Source: Hyphococcus sp.
GTDB lineage: Bacteria; Pseudomonadota; Alphaproteobacteria; Caulobacterales; Parvularculaceae
Length of the DNA stretch: 64,000 bases
Reading direction: 5' to 3'
Assembly: GCA_028281665.1 (NCBI GenBank)
Contig: JANQJK010000013.1
Span: forward strand, 57,841 to 121,840
Part shown: one piece after another, positions 1-10,713 of the stretch
Numbering within the stretch: position 1 is the first letter of the stretch
How the letters are laid out: each line of letters starts with the position of its first letter
The notes under the pieces: generated by a model
The model's database searches: none
What the model saw: only the letters and a program-made list of their open reading frames with translations
Told to the model about the DNA's origin: nothing
Translations under genes and position numbers: made by a program

Positions 1-1223
1 TGATCGGCAAAATCCTGATTTCCGAGGGCTCCGAAAACGTCAAGGTGAACGAACCGATTGCGGTGATCGTCAATGACGGCGAGAGCGCCGACGATATCGA
101 CATGGCGAAGCTGAACGGCGCCGGCGGCGCCCCAGGCGCATCCGAACCCGCGCCGGCGCAACCATCGGCGGCGCCTGAGCCGGCAGTTCCGGCGACGCCG
201 GCGGCGCCCGCGGATCCAGAGCTTCCCGACGGCGTTCAGATGGTCGAGACGACCATCCGCGATGCGCTTCGCGATGCGATGGCCGAAGAAATGCGCCGCG
301 ACGAAGATGTTTTCCTGATGGGCGAAGAGGTCGCCGAATATCAGGGCGCCTACAAGGTTTCGCGCGGGCTTCTTGAAGAGTTCGGCGAGCGGCGCGTCGT
401 CGATACGCCGATTACCGAACATGGCTTCGCAGGGCTGGGCGTCGGCGCGGCGTTTGCGGGACTGAAACCGATCGTCGAATTCATGACCTGGAATTTCGCC
501 ATGCAGGCGATCGACCACATCATCAATTCCGCGGCGAAAACCCGTTACATGTCCGGCGGGCAAATGTCCTCGCCCATCGTTTTTCGCGGGCCGAACGCCG
601 CCGCCTCTCGTGTCGCCGCGCAGCATTCCCAGGATTATGCGGGGTGGTACTCCAACGTGCCGGGCCTCGTTGTGATCTCGCCTTACTCCGCCTCGGACGC
701 CAAAGGACTCTTGAAGGCCGCGATCCGGGATCCCAATCCGGTCGTGTTCCTCGAACATGAACTGCTCTACGGCGACAAGATGGATGTCCCCGACGTTGAG
801 GACTGGATCGTCCCCATCGGCAGGGCGAAGGTCGCGCGGGAAGGAACGGACGTCACCCTCGTTTCCTATTCCCGCGGCGTGAAATTCGCGCTCGAAGCCG
901 CCGAGACGCTGGCCGGCGAAGGCGTATCCGCCGAGGTCGTCGATCTGAGAACGCTTCGCCCGATGGATGCCGCGACGGTGATCGAGTCCGTGAAGAAGAC
1001 CAACCGCATCGTGACGGTGGAAGAGGGCTGGGCGCCGTGCGGCGTCGGCGCGGAAGTCGCCTGGCAGGTGACGCAGCATGCGTTCGATTATCTCGATGCG
1101 CCGCCGGCGCGCGTCACGCAAGAAGACACGCCGCTCCCCTATGCAGCGAATCTGGAAGCGCTAAGTCTTCCGAATGCGGAGAAGATTGTAAAAGCGGCGA
1201 AGCAAGTAATGTATCGCGACTGA
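1..1223 (+). CDS. pdhB: Pyruvate dehydrogenase E1 component subunit beta with N-terminal lipoyl domain (5' end outside the window)
   Basis: Open frame runs in from the window edge ([33 protein letters not shown] lipoyl domain), Ala/Pro linker, then E1-beta ([46 protein letters not shown]). Confidence 0.95.
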   Translation, partial: IGKILISEGSENVKVNEPIAVIVNDGESADDIDMAKLNGAGGAPGASEPAPAQPSAAPEPAVPATPAAPADPELPDGVQMVETTIRDALRDAMAEEMRRDEDVFLMGEEVAEYQGAYKVSRGLLEEFGERRVVDTPITEHGFAGLGVGAAFAGLKPIVEFMTWNFAMQAIDHIINSAAKTRYMSGGQMSSPIVFRGPNAAASRVAAQHSQDYAGWYSNVPGLVVISPYSASDAKGLLKAAIRDPNPVVFLEHELLYGDKMDVPDVEDWIVPIGRAKVAREGTDVTLVSYSRGVKFALEAAETLAGEGVSAEVVDLRTLRPMDAATVIESVKKTNRIVTVEEGWAPCGVGAEVAWQVTQHAFDYLDAPPARVTQEDTPLPYAANLEALSLPNAEKIVKAAKQVMYRD

Positions 1224-1227
1224 CAGC

Positions 1228-1677
1228 ATGGTTTTTTCCGGACAATGTCATTGCGGGAAAGTGAAAGTGTCTTTTAAATCGCAGAAGACGCCGCAAGAGC
1301 TTGGCGTGCGGACATGCCAGTGCGCGTTCTGCCGGGCCCACGGCGCGGTGAACATTTCCGATCCGGCTGGGCAGGCGATAATTGAATGCGCGGCGGACGA
1401 TGTAAGCCGTTATACGTTTGCGTTGCGCACCGCCGATTTCCTGATCTGCAAGACCTGCGGCGTCTATATCGCTGCGGTGATGGGCGAGGGCGACAGAGTC
1501 GTGTCGACCCTTAATGTCGTCGGTCTTCGCATGAAGGAATTTCAAGACATTGAAGAAGCGCCGATGGTGTTTGAGGAGGAGACGACCGAGTCCCGCATCG
1601 AACGGCGATTCGCAAAATGGACGCCGACCGCTTTCGCCGACGCCGCGCTGGCGGCTTCCTATTTCGGCCCGCACTAG
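1228..1677 (+). CDS. GFA / CENP-V family zinc-binding protein
   Basis: N-terminal GQCHCGKVKVSF and CQCAFCRAHGA cysteine motifs typical of the GFA family. Confidence 0.8.
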   Translation: MVFSGQCHCGKVKVSFKSQKTPQELGVRTCQCAFCRAHGAVNISDPAGQAIIECAADDVSRYTFALRTADFLICKTCGVYIAAVMGEGDRVVSTLNVVGLRMKEFQDIEEAPMVFEEETTESRIERRFAKWTPTAFADAALAASYFGPH

Positions 1678-1689
1678 ACGGATAATCTT

Positions 1690-3048
1690 ATGCCCACGCC
1701 AATCTTAATGCCCGCGCTGTCGCCGACCATGGAGGAAGGCACGCTCGCGAAATGGAACGTCAAGGAGGGCGACAATGTTTCGTCCGGCGACGTGATCGCC
1801 GAAATCGAGACCGACAAGGCGACCATGGAAGTCGAAGCGATCGACGAAGGCGTTGTCGGAAAGATCCTGGTTCAGGAAGGCGCTGAAAACGTAAAGGTGA
1901 ACGTGCCGATCGCCGTGCTCCTTGAAGATGGCGAAAGCGCTGATGACATCGATGTAGGCGCCCTTGGCGCCGGTGCGGCGACGGACGCCGCGGAGACGCC
2001 GGCCAAGCCCGCAGCAAAAGAACCGGCGCCGGCGGCGCCGGCGAAAACAAATGGCACCGCCGCGCCCATTGAGACTGCGGCGCCCGTCAAGACTGCCGGG
2101 ACCGTGGTGAGCACCGGCGGCGCCCCGCCACGTGTTCTCGCCTCGCCCCTTGCCAAGCGTCTCGCAGAGCAGAACGGACTGAACCTCTCCGCGGTCGCCG
2201 GGTCAGGCCCGCGCGGGCGCATCGTCAAGCGCGACATCGAAAAGGCCCTGAAGGAAGGAACGGGTAAGTCGGTCGGAACGACCGACGCCCCTGCGGCGGC
2301 GCCGGCCATTGCGCCGGCCTCCTTCGATGCGCGGCTCTACCCGCCGGAAAGCTATGAGGCGGTCAAACTCGACGGCATGCGCAAGGTGATCGCCAGACGC
2401 CTGACCCAGAGTTTCAACCAGGAAGTGCCGCATTTCCCGCTCAACATCGATTGCGAGCTGGACAATCTTCTGGCGGCGCGCGCGCGCATCAACGCGACCT
2501 CGCCGAAAGAAGGCGACGGCGCGTTCAAGCTGTCGGTCAACGATTTCGTCATCAAGGCCTCGGCCATGGCGCTTAAAGCCGTTCCGGGCGCGAACGCCAC
2601 CTACACCGATGAGGCGATCCTGCTGCACAGGCATGCGGATATCGGCGTCGCCGTCGCCATTGACGGCGGCCTGATCACGCCGATTGTCTGGAAGGCGGAG
2701 GAGAAGGGGCTGAAACAGATCAGCGCCGAAGTGAAGGACATGGCGTCCCGCGCCAAGGCGCGAAAACTGAAGCCCGACGAATATCAGGGCGGGACTTTCT
2801 CCGTTTCCAATCTCGGCATGTTCGGGATTACCTCTTTCGCATCTATCGTGAACCAGCCTCAGGGGGCGATCATGTCCGTTGGCGCCGGCGAACAGCGGGT
2901 CGTGGTCAAAGACGGAAAAATGGAGATCGCGACAATGATGACGGTGACTCTCACCTGCGATCACCGTGTGGTCGATGGAGCGGTCGGCGCCCAGTTCCTT
3001 GGGGCGTTCAAATCCTTCATCGAAGAACCGGCGGCGATGCTGCTTTAG
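1690..3048 (+). CDS. pdhC: Dihydrolipoamide acetyltransferase (E2) of the pyruvate dehydrogenase complex
   Basis: Lipoyl domain ([15 protein letters not shown]), peripheral subunit-binding domain, catalytic domain ending [16 protein letters not shown]. Confidence 0.95.
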   Translation: MPTPILMPALSPTMEEGTLAKWNVKEGDNVSSGDVIAEIETDKATMEVEAIDEGVVGKILVQEGAENVKVNVPIAVLLEDGESADDIDVGALGAGAATDAAETPAKPAAKEPAPAAPAKTNGTAAPIETAAPVKTAGTVVSTGGAPPRVLASPLAKRLAEQNGLNLSAVAGSGPRGRIVKRDIEKALKEGTGKSVGTTDAPAAAPAIAPASFDARLYPPESYEAVKLDGMRKVIARRLTQSFNQEVPHFPLNIDCELDNLLAARARINATSPKEGDGAFKLSVNDFVIKASAMALKAVPGANATYTDEAILLHRHADIGVAVAIDGGLITPIVWKAEEKGLKQISAEVKDMASRAKARKLKPDEYQGGTFSVSNLGMFGITSFASIVNQPQGAIMSVGAGEQRVVVKDGKMEIATMMTVTLTCDHRVVDGAVGAQFLGAFKSFIEEPAAMLL

Positions 3049-3126
3049 AACGCGATTTGCGTTAAGCCGCCAAAAAGCGCGGGAGCTGTCATTCCGCGGT
3101 TGTTGTTTGGGTGATTTGGAGTCGTA

Positions 3127-4068
3127 ATGTCGAAGTTCGATAAGGCAAGCCGGTCGGAATTGCGCGCGATTGCCGAGAAATCGAAATGGTTTCACGCCAT
3201 TGACTTCGGGGACTTTGCGTCGAGCGGCCGCTTTCCCAAGGGCGAGCCGCAGAACATAACCCTTTTCGGCGCCATGGACTTGCTCGGCTCGATTGATCTT
3301 AAAGGATGCCGCGTTCTCGATATTGGGTCCGCCGACGGTCTTGCGTCATTCGGCATGAAGGAACTCGGCGCCCGGGAAGTCGTCTCGATCGATTCCTACG
3401 ACGTCCCGACTTATCGGATCGCGCGCAAACTCTTGAACGTTGAGACGGACTACCGCCCGAACGTGCAGATCAAGGACGCGGTTTCGGAACTCGGCTGGAA
3501 GCAGTTCGACGTCATTCTCTGCGCCGGCGTGATCTACCATATGCTCAATCCGATGAGCGCCTTCATCGAATGCCGGAAGCTGCTGAAAGACAACGGCTTG
3601 CTGATTATGGAATCCCCGGTCGGCGCGAAGCTGAAAGACCCGGTGCTGGCGCTCAATACCGAGCTCGACGATTTCATGCCGGAGCCGAGCACATACTGGA
3701 TCCCGTCGAAATCGGCGATGACCGGCATGATGAAGCTCATGGGCTTCGATGTCTGCGCCACGCGATACCTGAAGGCGCCCACGCGACTGACCGTGCTCGG
3801 CCGGGCCGCGCCGCCGGCCGAGATTCGTGACCGCAATGCGCTCCTGCAACAGGTCCATGAAATCGACTTTTGCGACTTTGAGTTCCGGTGGAGCGAGCTT
3901 GCAAAACACGCCGGCGCCAGCGACGTCTCATATGAAGTTGACGAGTTCCACCGGGACATCACGGCGGCCGGGGAGAGCCCGGCGTTCCCCTTCCAGCCGC
4001 AACCCCGTGAGGACGCCGTAGGGTCCACCCGGTGGGCCAGCGCAGGGGGAAATTTCCTTCAAAAATAG
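3127..4068 (+). CDS. Class I SAM-dependent methyltransferase
   Basis: VLDIGSADGLASFGMKELGA motif I and DVILCAGVIYHMLNP. Confidence 0.7.
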   Translation: MSKFDKASRSELRAIAEKSKWFHAIDFGDFASSGRFPKGEPQNITLFGAMDLLGSIDLKGCRVLDIGSADGLASFGMKELGAREVVSIDSYDVPTYRIARKLLNVETDYRPNVQIKDAVSELGWKQFDVILCAGVIYHMLNPMSAFIECRKLLKDNGLLIMESPVGAKLKDPVLALNTELDDFMPEPSTYWIPSKSAMTGMMKLMGFDVCATRYLKAPTRLTVLGRAAPPAEIRDRNALLQQVHEIDFCDFEFRWSELAKHAGASDVSYEVDEFHRDITAAGESPAFPFQPQPREDAVGSTRWASAGGNFLQK

Positions 4069-4436
4069 ACTATTGCGGGTTTCCATTAAGGTGTTGTCGA
4101 GGGGCTGAACCCCTCGGATTCGTGATCCGGCAACATGTTTTGGCCCCCTTTTGGCCGCGAGAAAATTTCAATTGATTACAATATTCTACTCGTCGCGGGC
4201 AGGTTGCGTTTAGCCCGCGGTCGACGAGGCGGCTAAGCGCTTTCTCTCTCCCGTGCTGATTGCCGTCTCGTCTTTTTCTCGGGAAATTCGCGCTATACGG
4301 GTATTCCACATCATGCCGGCAAGCGCTTGATCTCATGGGAATGTAAGTTTATAACATAACCAACGCATCGGAGTCGGTGCGGATAGTTTTCGTATCAGTT
4401 GCGTATTTTCTGGTTGCGTTTGTTGATTATCAAGGC

Positions 4437-4472
4437 GCGGGCGTCGTCATATCCCCCATAGGCGACGCCCGC
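4437..4472 (+). other. Hairpin with 10-bp perfect stem in the rplK leader region
   Basis: GCGGGCGTCG (4437-4446) pairs with CGACGCCCGC (4463-4472). Confidence 0.6.
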
Positions 4473-4650
4473 TCTCATTTTAACCTCGGAAAATCAGGGA
4501 ATTGGGCTTGTTCCTAAGGCGCTTGTCCGCTAGAGGAGCGCCCTCTCGCGGGAGGCGTACCGGCAAAGACCAGCCGGCGTCGTTACCGCGGATCCTTCAT
4601 CCTGCCGTCAGCGTCATGCGCCGGTGGCGCCAAACACTGGAAGGTCAGAA

Positions 4651-5079
4651 ATGGCGAAGAAAATTGCAGGCTACCTGAAACTTCAGGTGCCGGCGGGCGG
4701 GGCGTCTCCGTCTCCCCCCATCGGCCCGGCGCTTGGCCAGCGCGGTCTCAACATCATGGAATTCTGCAAGGCGTTTAACGCCAAGACGCAGGAGATGGAA
4801 AAGGGCATGCCGGTCCCGACGATCATTACGATCTATGCGGACAAGTCGTTTACCTTTGAAACAAAGACGCCGCCGGCGGCATATTACCTGAAGAAAGCGG
4901 CGAAGCTTCCCAAGGGCGGCTCAACGCCGGGCCGCGAAGTCGCGGGCTCCGTCACGACTGCTCAATGCCGTGAAATCGCCGAAGCGAAAATGCCTGATCT
5001 CAACGCCAACGATCTCGACGCGGCGACCAAGATCATCATGGGTTCTGCACGCGCCATGGGCCTCGAGGTAAGGGGTTAA
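4651..5079 (+). CDS. rplK: 50S ribosomal protein L11
   Basis: [43 protein letters not shown]. Confidence 0.98.
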   Translation: MAKKIAGYLKLQVPAGGASPSPPIGPALGQRGLNIMEFCKAFNAKTQEMEKGMPVPTIITIYADKSFTFETKTPPAAYYLKKAAKLPKGGSTPGREVAGSVTTAQCREIAEAKMPDLNANDLDAATKIIMGSARAMGLEVRG

Positions 5080-5081
5080 TC

Positions 5082-5777
5082 ATGCCAAAGCTTGGAAAAC
5101 GCATCCGCGCAGCGCGCGAAGCATCAGACAATCTCAAGGCGCATTCGGTCGAAGAAGCTGCAAAGTCGGTAAAAGCCAATGCGACGGCGAAGTTCGACGA
5201 AACCATCGAAATCGCCATGAATCTCGGCATCGACACCCGCCATGCAGACCAACAGGTCCGCGGTGTCGTATCGCTGCCGAACGGCACCGGCCGCAATGTG
5301 CGGGTCGCTGTTTTTGCAAAAGACGCGAAAGCGGAAGAAGCGACAGCAGCGGGCGCTGATATTGTCGGTGCGGAAGACCTCATGGAAAAAATCCAGGGCG
5401 GTTTCATGGATTTTGATCGGGTCATCGCAACGCCGGACATGATGGCCGTCGTCGGTCGTCTCGGCAAAGTGCTTGGGCCGCGCGGCCTGATGCCGAACCC
5501 GAAAGTCGGAACGGTGACGCCGGACGTGACGAAAGCCGTCAAAGACGCAAAAGGCGGCGCCGTTCAGTTCAAAGCCGAGAAAGCGGGCGTCATTCACGCT
5601 GGCGTCGGCAAGGCGAGCTTTGACGAAAAGGCGATCGCAGAAAACGTGCAGGCGTTCATTGACGCGGTGGCGAAAGCCAAGCCGTCCGGCGCGAAAGGCA
5701 CATACATCAAGAAGATTGCGATCTCTTCGACCATGGGGCCGGGGATCAAGATCGACACAGGCGCCGCCAGCGCATAG
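5082..5777 (+). CDS. rplA: 50S ribosomal protein L1
   Basis: [14 protein letters not shown]...[26 protein letters not shown]. Confidence 0.98.
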   Translation: MPKLGKRIRAAREASDNLKAHSVEEAAKSVKANATAKFDETIEIAMNLGIDTRHADQQVRGVVSLPNGTGRNVRVAVFAKDAKAEEATAAGADIVGAEDLMEKIQGGFMDFDRVIATPDMMAVVGRLGKVLGPRGLMPNPKVGTVTPDVTKAVKDAKGGAVQFKAEKAGVIHAGVGKASFDEKAIAENVQAFIDAVAKAKPSGAKGTYIKKIAISSTMGPGIKIDTGAASA

Positions 5778-5800
5778 GGACGCCGCAACAAGAAAATCTG

Positions 5801-5829
5801 AAAACGGCCTCGCAAGAGGCCGTTTTTTT
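5801..5829 (+). terminator. Rho-independent terminator after rplA (bidirectional; overlaps the stop of the opposing remnant)
   Basis: AAAACGGCCTC-GCAA-GAGGCCGTTTTTTT. Confidence 0.9.
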
Positions 5830-6768
5830 ATGCCCCGAAATTGGCGCTCAGATATTGGACGATCTCTTCAACGTCCTCTTCAGGCGGCGGCGCCATGCCC
5901 TGTTTGTCGACCATCCATTGCATGAGTTCGCGCCAGCGCGCCTCGGACGCGCGCTGCCGGTCATCTTTGCGCCGTCATGAACGCGGTCGCGCAAGGTGAT
6001 CTTCGTCAGCCATTTCTGCGAGCACGACCCCGGCCAGCCTGGAACCACGAGCCGCAGGGGCGCGCCGTTCATGGCCGGCATAGCCTTGCCGTTCATCGCC
6101 CAGGCAATCAGATTGTGCGGCTCCATGGCTTTGGCGACTGGAATGCCGCGAGAGATCGTGTCTTTCTCCTGATCGCCCGACAAATGCGTATCGGCGCCGT
6201 AATGGGCGGTGTAAACGGCGCTGTCCTTGACGCCCGCAGCATTGATAACGTCGCGCAGTCGGACGCCGGTCCACGCCGCGCATCCAACCGCGCCGAACGA
6301 CCACTGATTGCCTGATGCGCCGGGCGAGAAAAACTTGCGGCCATTGCCGCCGCATTCGAGTTGCAGTTGCAGCGTAAAGGGTTCGAATTGCGATTTCAGG
6401 TCGGCGATCGAAAGGCGTGTCGGGTTATCGACCTCGCCGTCGACGGTCAGCGACCAGCTGTCGTCCGTCGCCGTCGAGACGTCCGGCGGCAGGCCGTTAT
6501 TGCGCACGAAGAACCGGCTCGCCGGCGTTACCCTGTCATTGAGAAGATGCGGCGGGGTTTCCATGTTGAGGGGCCGGTCGCTGAGAATGGTAAGGCCGTC
6601 TTTGCCGAACCGAGCGGTGTCATCGGCGGGTTGCGCGAGGGCTATCGGCGTCAGTCCGGCGGGGAGGAGCCTGGCGAACGGAATCGGCGCGCCGAGTGCT
6701 GCTGCAAACGACGCGGCCCTGAGGAGGGTTCGCCGGGTCGGTTCAGCCGCCGCCACTGCCGGCCTCAT
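5828..6768 (-). pseudogene. sorA-like molybdopterin sulfite oxidoreductase truncated and joined out of frame to the 3' end of a c-type cytochrome (sorB-like) gene
   Basis: RR Tat signal and Moco-domain LECGGNGR ... HDGAKMTG up to about 5962; the overlapping frame from 5965 to 5828 reads DDRQRASEARWRELMQWMVDKQGMAPPPEEDVEEIVQYLSANFGA*, a cytochrome c C-terminus. Confidence 0.75.
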
Positions 6769-6934
6769 CTTCCGTCCTATTCCCTGCTTGCGACTCGCGC
6801 CGGGCCAGCCGTCTTTTGAGATCGCGTCCTCGCCGCCAGATGGCGAAGGCAAGTCCGGCGATGACAATCGCGGAAACGGCGTATGCCGGCCAGACGTAAG
6901 CGGCGTAGCCGCCCATGGCGAAAAATTCGGACAT
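6743..6934 (-). CDS. ccmD: Heme exporter protein D
   Basis: MSEFFAMGGYAAYVWPAYAVSAIVIAGLAFAIWRRGRDLKRRLARRE. Confidence 0.8.
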   Translation of the reverse strand: MSEFFAMGGYAAYVWPAYAVSAIVIAGLAFAIWRRGRDLKRRLARRESQAGNRTEDEAGSGGG

Positions 6935-7014
6935 GGCGCGCCTTATGGCGCAGCCTCCGGCCGCCGTCAAAATCTCGCAGTGCCTTGGCGCTGTAATTGC
7001 GCTAAAGAAACGCA

Positions 7015-8973
7015 ATGATCCCGGAACTCGGCAATTTTGCGTTAATCATCGCGCTAATGGTGGCGCTCTGGCAGGCGGTGTTTCCGCTTATTGGCGCAGT
7101 CCGGCAAGATCGGGCGCTTGCGGCGGGCGCCGCCAACTCCGCGCTGGCGCAACTGGTGCTGATTGCGTTCTCCTTCGGGTGTCTGACGATTCTCTACGCG
7201 CAGTCGGACTTCTCGGTCGTGAACGTCGTTCAGAATTCTCACTCCGCCAAGCCGTTCATCTACAAACTGACTGGCGTCTGGGGCAATCACGAAGGGTCGA
7301 TGTTGCTCTGGATACTGATCCTTGCGGCGTTCGGCGCTGCTGTTGCCATGACGCGCGCCGGCGAACTCAAAGCCGTAACGCTCTCAGCGCAAGGGGCGGT
7401 TGCAGCGGCGTTTATCGCCTTCACCCTCTTCACGTCGAACCCGTTTGCGCGCATCTTGCCGGCGGCGCAGGACGGTATGGATCTCAACCCGCTTTTGCAG
7501 GATCCGGGCCTGATCATTCATCCGCCGTTTCTGTATCTCGGCTATGTCGGATATTCCGTAACGTTTGCCTATGCAATTGCCGGGTTGATCCGGGGACGGA
7601 TCGACGCCGACTGGGCGCGCGCGGTCCGGCCGTTTGCGCTGGCGGCCTGGGTGTTCCTGACCATCGGCATCGCCATCGGTAGCTGGTGGGCCTATTATGA
7701 GCTTGGCTGGGGCGGCTTCTGGGCCTGGGATCCGGTTGAAAACGCGTCCTTCATGCCCTGGCTTGCGGGCACGGCGTTTCTGCACTCGGTGCGAGTCGTC
7801 GAAAAGCGCGGCGCGTTGAAAGTCTGGACGGTGCTTCTCGCCATCCTCGCATTCTCTCTCAGTCTCGTCGGCACGTTCCTCGTGCGCTCCGGAATTCTGA
7901 CATCCGTGCACGCATTCGCGGTCGATCCCGAGCGCGGCATGTTCATTCTTGCGATCCTGGCCCTGGCTATCGGCGGGGCGCTGACCCTGTTCGCCATACG
8001 CGCCGGCAAGTTGCAGGCGGAGGGTGCGTTTCAGCCGGCCAGCCGGGAGGGCGCGCTGATTGTCAACAACGTGCTGCTCGTCACCATGACGGCGACGGTT
8101 TTTATCGGCACATTTTACCCGCTTTTTGTCGACGTCTTGACTGGCGAACGCCTGACCGTGGGCGCGCCTTATTTTAACGCCGTCTTCGCGCCGCTGACCG
8201 GGCTGCTGCTTTTCGTCATGGCGCCGGGCGCGGTGCTTGCGTGGAAGAAAGGCCGTCTCGGCGCCGCGTTCAGGCAGGCGGCGCCAGCGGCCGGCGCGGC
8301 CGCGGTTGTGATCGTCATCGCCCTGTGGATGACCTGGCCGAAAAGCGTTGCAGCTGCTGCTGTGGCCGGGCTCGCCGTGTGGGCGGGCGGCGGCGCGCTG
8401 ATCGAACTTGCGCGGCGCATCAGCCTGTTCTCGTCGCCGCGGCGCGCGCCGGCGCGCTTTGCAGGGCTTCCGCGGTCGTTTATCGGCATGACCATCGCCC
8501 ATGTTGGCATGGCCGTGGTGATTATCGGCGCCATGGGCGCCGGCGTCTGGCGGACCGAAGCGATCCGTCTGATGAATATCGGCGACGTCATCAGCGTTGG
8601 CGGATATGAAGCGACTCTCAAAAGCGTTGATGAAGTGCAGGGGCCGAACTTTGTTTCGGAAACGGCGACGTTTGAGATCTCGCGCAACGGAAATCGTCTC
8701 GACACGTTTGCAGCCGAACGGCGCTATTATCCGGTGCGCCAGATGCAGACAACGGAAGCGGCAATCCGCACGACCGTTCTGGGCGACTTTTACGTGTCGG
8801 TGGGCGAGCGCCAGGCCGACGCCGGTTGGGCCGTCAAGGCCTGGTATAACCCGCTCGTTTTCTGGCTCTGGTTCGGTTCCGGTCTCCTGGCGCTGGGAGG
8901 CGGCGTCGCGGCGATGCCTGCGCCGGCGCGCGCAAAAGCATCCGCGCCCGCAATCGAAGGCGCGCCGGCATGA
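7015..8973 (+). CDS. ccmF: Heme lyase CcmF/NrfE family
   Basis: WGNHEGSMLLW and WWAYYELGWGGFWAWDPVENASFMPWL motifs. Confidence 0.97.
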   Translation: MIPELGNFALIIALMVALWQAVFPLIGAVRQDRALAAGAANSALAQLVLIAFSFGCLTILYAQSDFSVVNVVQNSHSAKPFIYKLTGVWGNHEGSMLLWILILAAFGAAVAMTRAGELKAVTLSAQGAVAAAFIAFTLFTSNPFARILPAAQDGMDLNPLLQDPGLIIHPPFLYLGYVGYSVTFAYAIAGLIRGRIDADWARAVRPFALAAWVFLTIGIAIGSWWAYYELGWGGFWAWDPVENASFMPWLAGTAFLHSVRVVEKRGALKVWTVLLAILAFSLSLVGTFLVRSGILTSVHAFAVDPERGMFILAILALAIGGALTLFAIRAGKLQAEGAFQPASREGALIVNNVLLVTMTATVFIGTFYPLFVDVLTGERLTVGAPYFNAVFAPLTGLLLFVMAPGAVLAWKKGRLGAAFRQAAPAAGAAAVVIVIALWMTWPKSVAAAAVAGLAVWAGGGALIELARRISLFSSPRRAPARFAGLPRSFIGMTIAHVGMAVVIIGAMGAGVWRTEAIRLMNIGDVISVGGYEATLKSVDEVQGPNFVSETATFEISRNGNRLDTFAAERRYYPVRQMQTTEAAIRTTVLGDFYVSVGERQADAGWAVKAWYNPLVFWLWFGSGLLALGGGVAAMPAPARAKASAPAIEGAPA

Positions 8974-9512
8974 GCCGGCTGTTTCTTTATCTTCCGCTCG
9001 TTATCTTTGCGCTGCTCGCGCTATGGTTCGCCGTCGGCCTTCGGCATGACCCTTCGCGCATTCCCTCGGTCCTGATCGATCAACCCCTGCCGGAATTTTC
9101 TCTCCCCGCTATTGAGGGACACGACAATCCGTTTTCGTCGGCGGATATCATCGGCGAGGTTGCGCTGGTCAATGTGTTTGCGAGCTGGTGCATCCCTTGC
9201 GCCATCGAGCATCCGCAATTGATAAAAATCGCGGCGGAGGAAGACATCGTCATTGCCGGCCTTAACTGGAAAGAAAGACCCGGAGACGGCGCGGCGTGGT
9301 TGCGCCGGCTCGGCGATCCTTATGATTACATTGGCGATGACGCAGACGGCCGCGTCGCCATTGACTTCGGCGTTACCGGCGCCCCGGAGACCTTCGTGGT
9401 CGATCGCGAGGGCCGCATTCGCTACAAACAGGTCGGCCCGATCACCGAGCAGATATGGACGGCAGATATCAAGCCGGTTGTCGATCGGTTGCGGGCGGAG
9501 GCGATGCAATGA
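8970..9512 (+). CDS. ccmG: Thiol:disulfide interchange protein DsbE/CcmG
   Basis: Thioredoxin-like NVFASWCIPCAIEHP. Confidence 0.93.
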   Translation: MSRLFLYLPLVIFALLALWFAVGLRHDPSRIPSVLIDQPLPEFSLPAIEGHDNPFSSADIIGEVALVNVFASWCIPCAIEHPQLIKIAAEEDIVIAGLNWKERPGDGAAWLRRLGDPYDYIGDDADGRVAIDFGVTGAPETFVVDREGRIRYKQVGPITEQIWTADIKPVVDRLRAEAMQ

Positions 9513-9949
9513 AGCACCTCGTGCTGTGCCTTGTGCTTCTCGTCGGTTCGATCGCGCATGCCGTCGAGCCAGACGAAGTACTCGACGATCCCACGCTTGA
9601 GCGCCGCGCCGTCGACATCAGCCGGAATCTTCGATGCGTCGTCTGTCAAAGCCAGTCGATCAACGATTCGAATGCCCCGCTTGCAAAAGACATGCGCGTC
9701 ATCGTGCGTGAACGCATTGTCGCCGGCGACGGCGATGCGGAGATTTATGCGTTTCTTGTCAATCGGTATGGCGATTATGTCCTGCTGAAGCCCCCGGTAC
9801 AGCCGAATACCGCGGTATTGTGGGCGGCGCCGGCGCTGCTGCTCGCGGCGGCGGGGCTCGGCGCATGGTTTTTCCTGATACGGATGAAAAAGGCCGATGA
9901 TGCAGCCGGCGCCGATTCGACAAGCGATAACCCGACGCCCGGCCTGTGA
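9509..9949 (+). CDS. ccmH: Cytochrome c-type biogenesis protein CcmH
   Basis: LRCVVCQSQSINDSNAPLAKDMR. Confidence 0.95.
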   Translation: MKHLVLCLVLLVGSIAHAVEPDEVLDDPTLERRAVDISRNLRCVVCQSQSINDSNAPLAKDMRVIVRERIVAGDGDAEIYAFLVNRYGDYVLLKPPVQPNTAVLWAAPALLLAAAGLGAWFFLIRMKKADDAAGADSTSDNPTPGL

Positions 9950-10671
9950 CCGCATTCATCCTGTTCTGCCTTGTTCTGTCCCTGGCGACAGTCGCGTTCA
10001 TCGGCCTGCCTCTGGTGAAAGGCGCCGCGCGCCGCGCCGATGGCGGGCCAAGGCCGGCTTTGCGCTTCATCGGGCTTGCGGCGCTAGGCCTTGCGCCGGT
10101 TGCTGCGGCGCTGACATATCTCCAGATTGGCGCGCCCGCTGGGCTTAATCCGGCCGCGTGGACGGCGCCGGCGGATCCGTCGGCGGAAATTGCTGCGATG
10201 GATCCGGAAGCGCGCAACGCCATGATCGAAAACATGGTTGAGGGGCTCGCCGCGCGCCTCGCGATTGACAACAATGACCTCGGCGGGTGGCGCATGCTGG
10301 CGCGGTCTTACGATGTCCTCGGCCGGCACGACGACGCTGCTAACGCGTGGCGCGAGGCGCTGGTCTTGTCCGAGGGCGCCGTCGACGACTGGCGCGGTCT
10401 CGCAATGTCGCTAATCAATACGCGCGACGAGAGCGCCGCGCCGGCGGTGAAGGAAGCGTTTGAAGAAGTGCTATTGCAGTCGCCGGAGGATCCGTTGGCG
10501 CTTTACTTCCTCGGTCATGCGGCAATGTCTGACGGGGATGCGGTGCGGGCGAAAGAGCTGTGGACGAGCTTGCGTGCACAAACGCCTGACGATGCGCCGT
10601 TGGCGCAAGAGCTTGAGTCTTTGCTGGCGGAGACGGGCGGCGACGACCAGCGTTCAGGCGGGGCAGAATAA
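9946..10671 (+). CDS. ccmI: Cytochrome c-type biogenesis protein CcmI (TPR-containing)
   Basis: Two N-terminal TM helices plus WRMLARSYDVLGRHDDAANAWREAL TPR; overlaps ccmH. Confidence 0.85.
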   Translation: MTAFILFCLVLSLATVAFIGLPLVKGAARRADGGPRPALRFIGLAALGLAPVAAALTYLQIGAPAGLNPAAWTAPADPSAEIAAMDPEARNAMIENMVEGLAARLAIDNNDLGGWRMLARSYDVLGRHDDAANAWREALVLSEGAVDDWRGLAMSLINTRDESAAPAVKEAFEEVLLQSPEDPLALYFLGHAAMSDGDAVRAKELWTSLRAQTPDDAPLAQELESLLAETGGDDQRSGGAE

Positions 10672-10713
10672 AACCCTGCGGCGGCGGCGTTTCGCAACTA
10701 AGACGCGCGCCCT

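Noticed and set aside
2203-3195. 330-aa minus-strand ORF
   Set aside because: Antisense to pdhC; shadow ORF.
7384-8502. 372-aa minus-strand ORF
   Set aside because: Antisense to ccmF, low-complexity Arg/Pro-rich translation, no recognisable domain.
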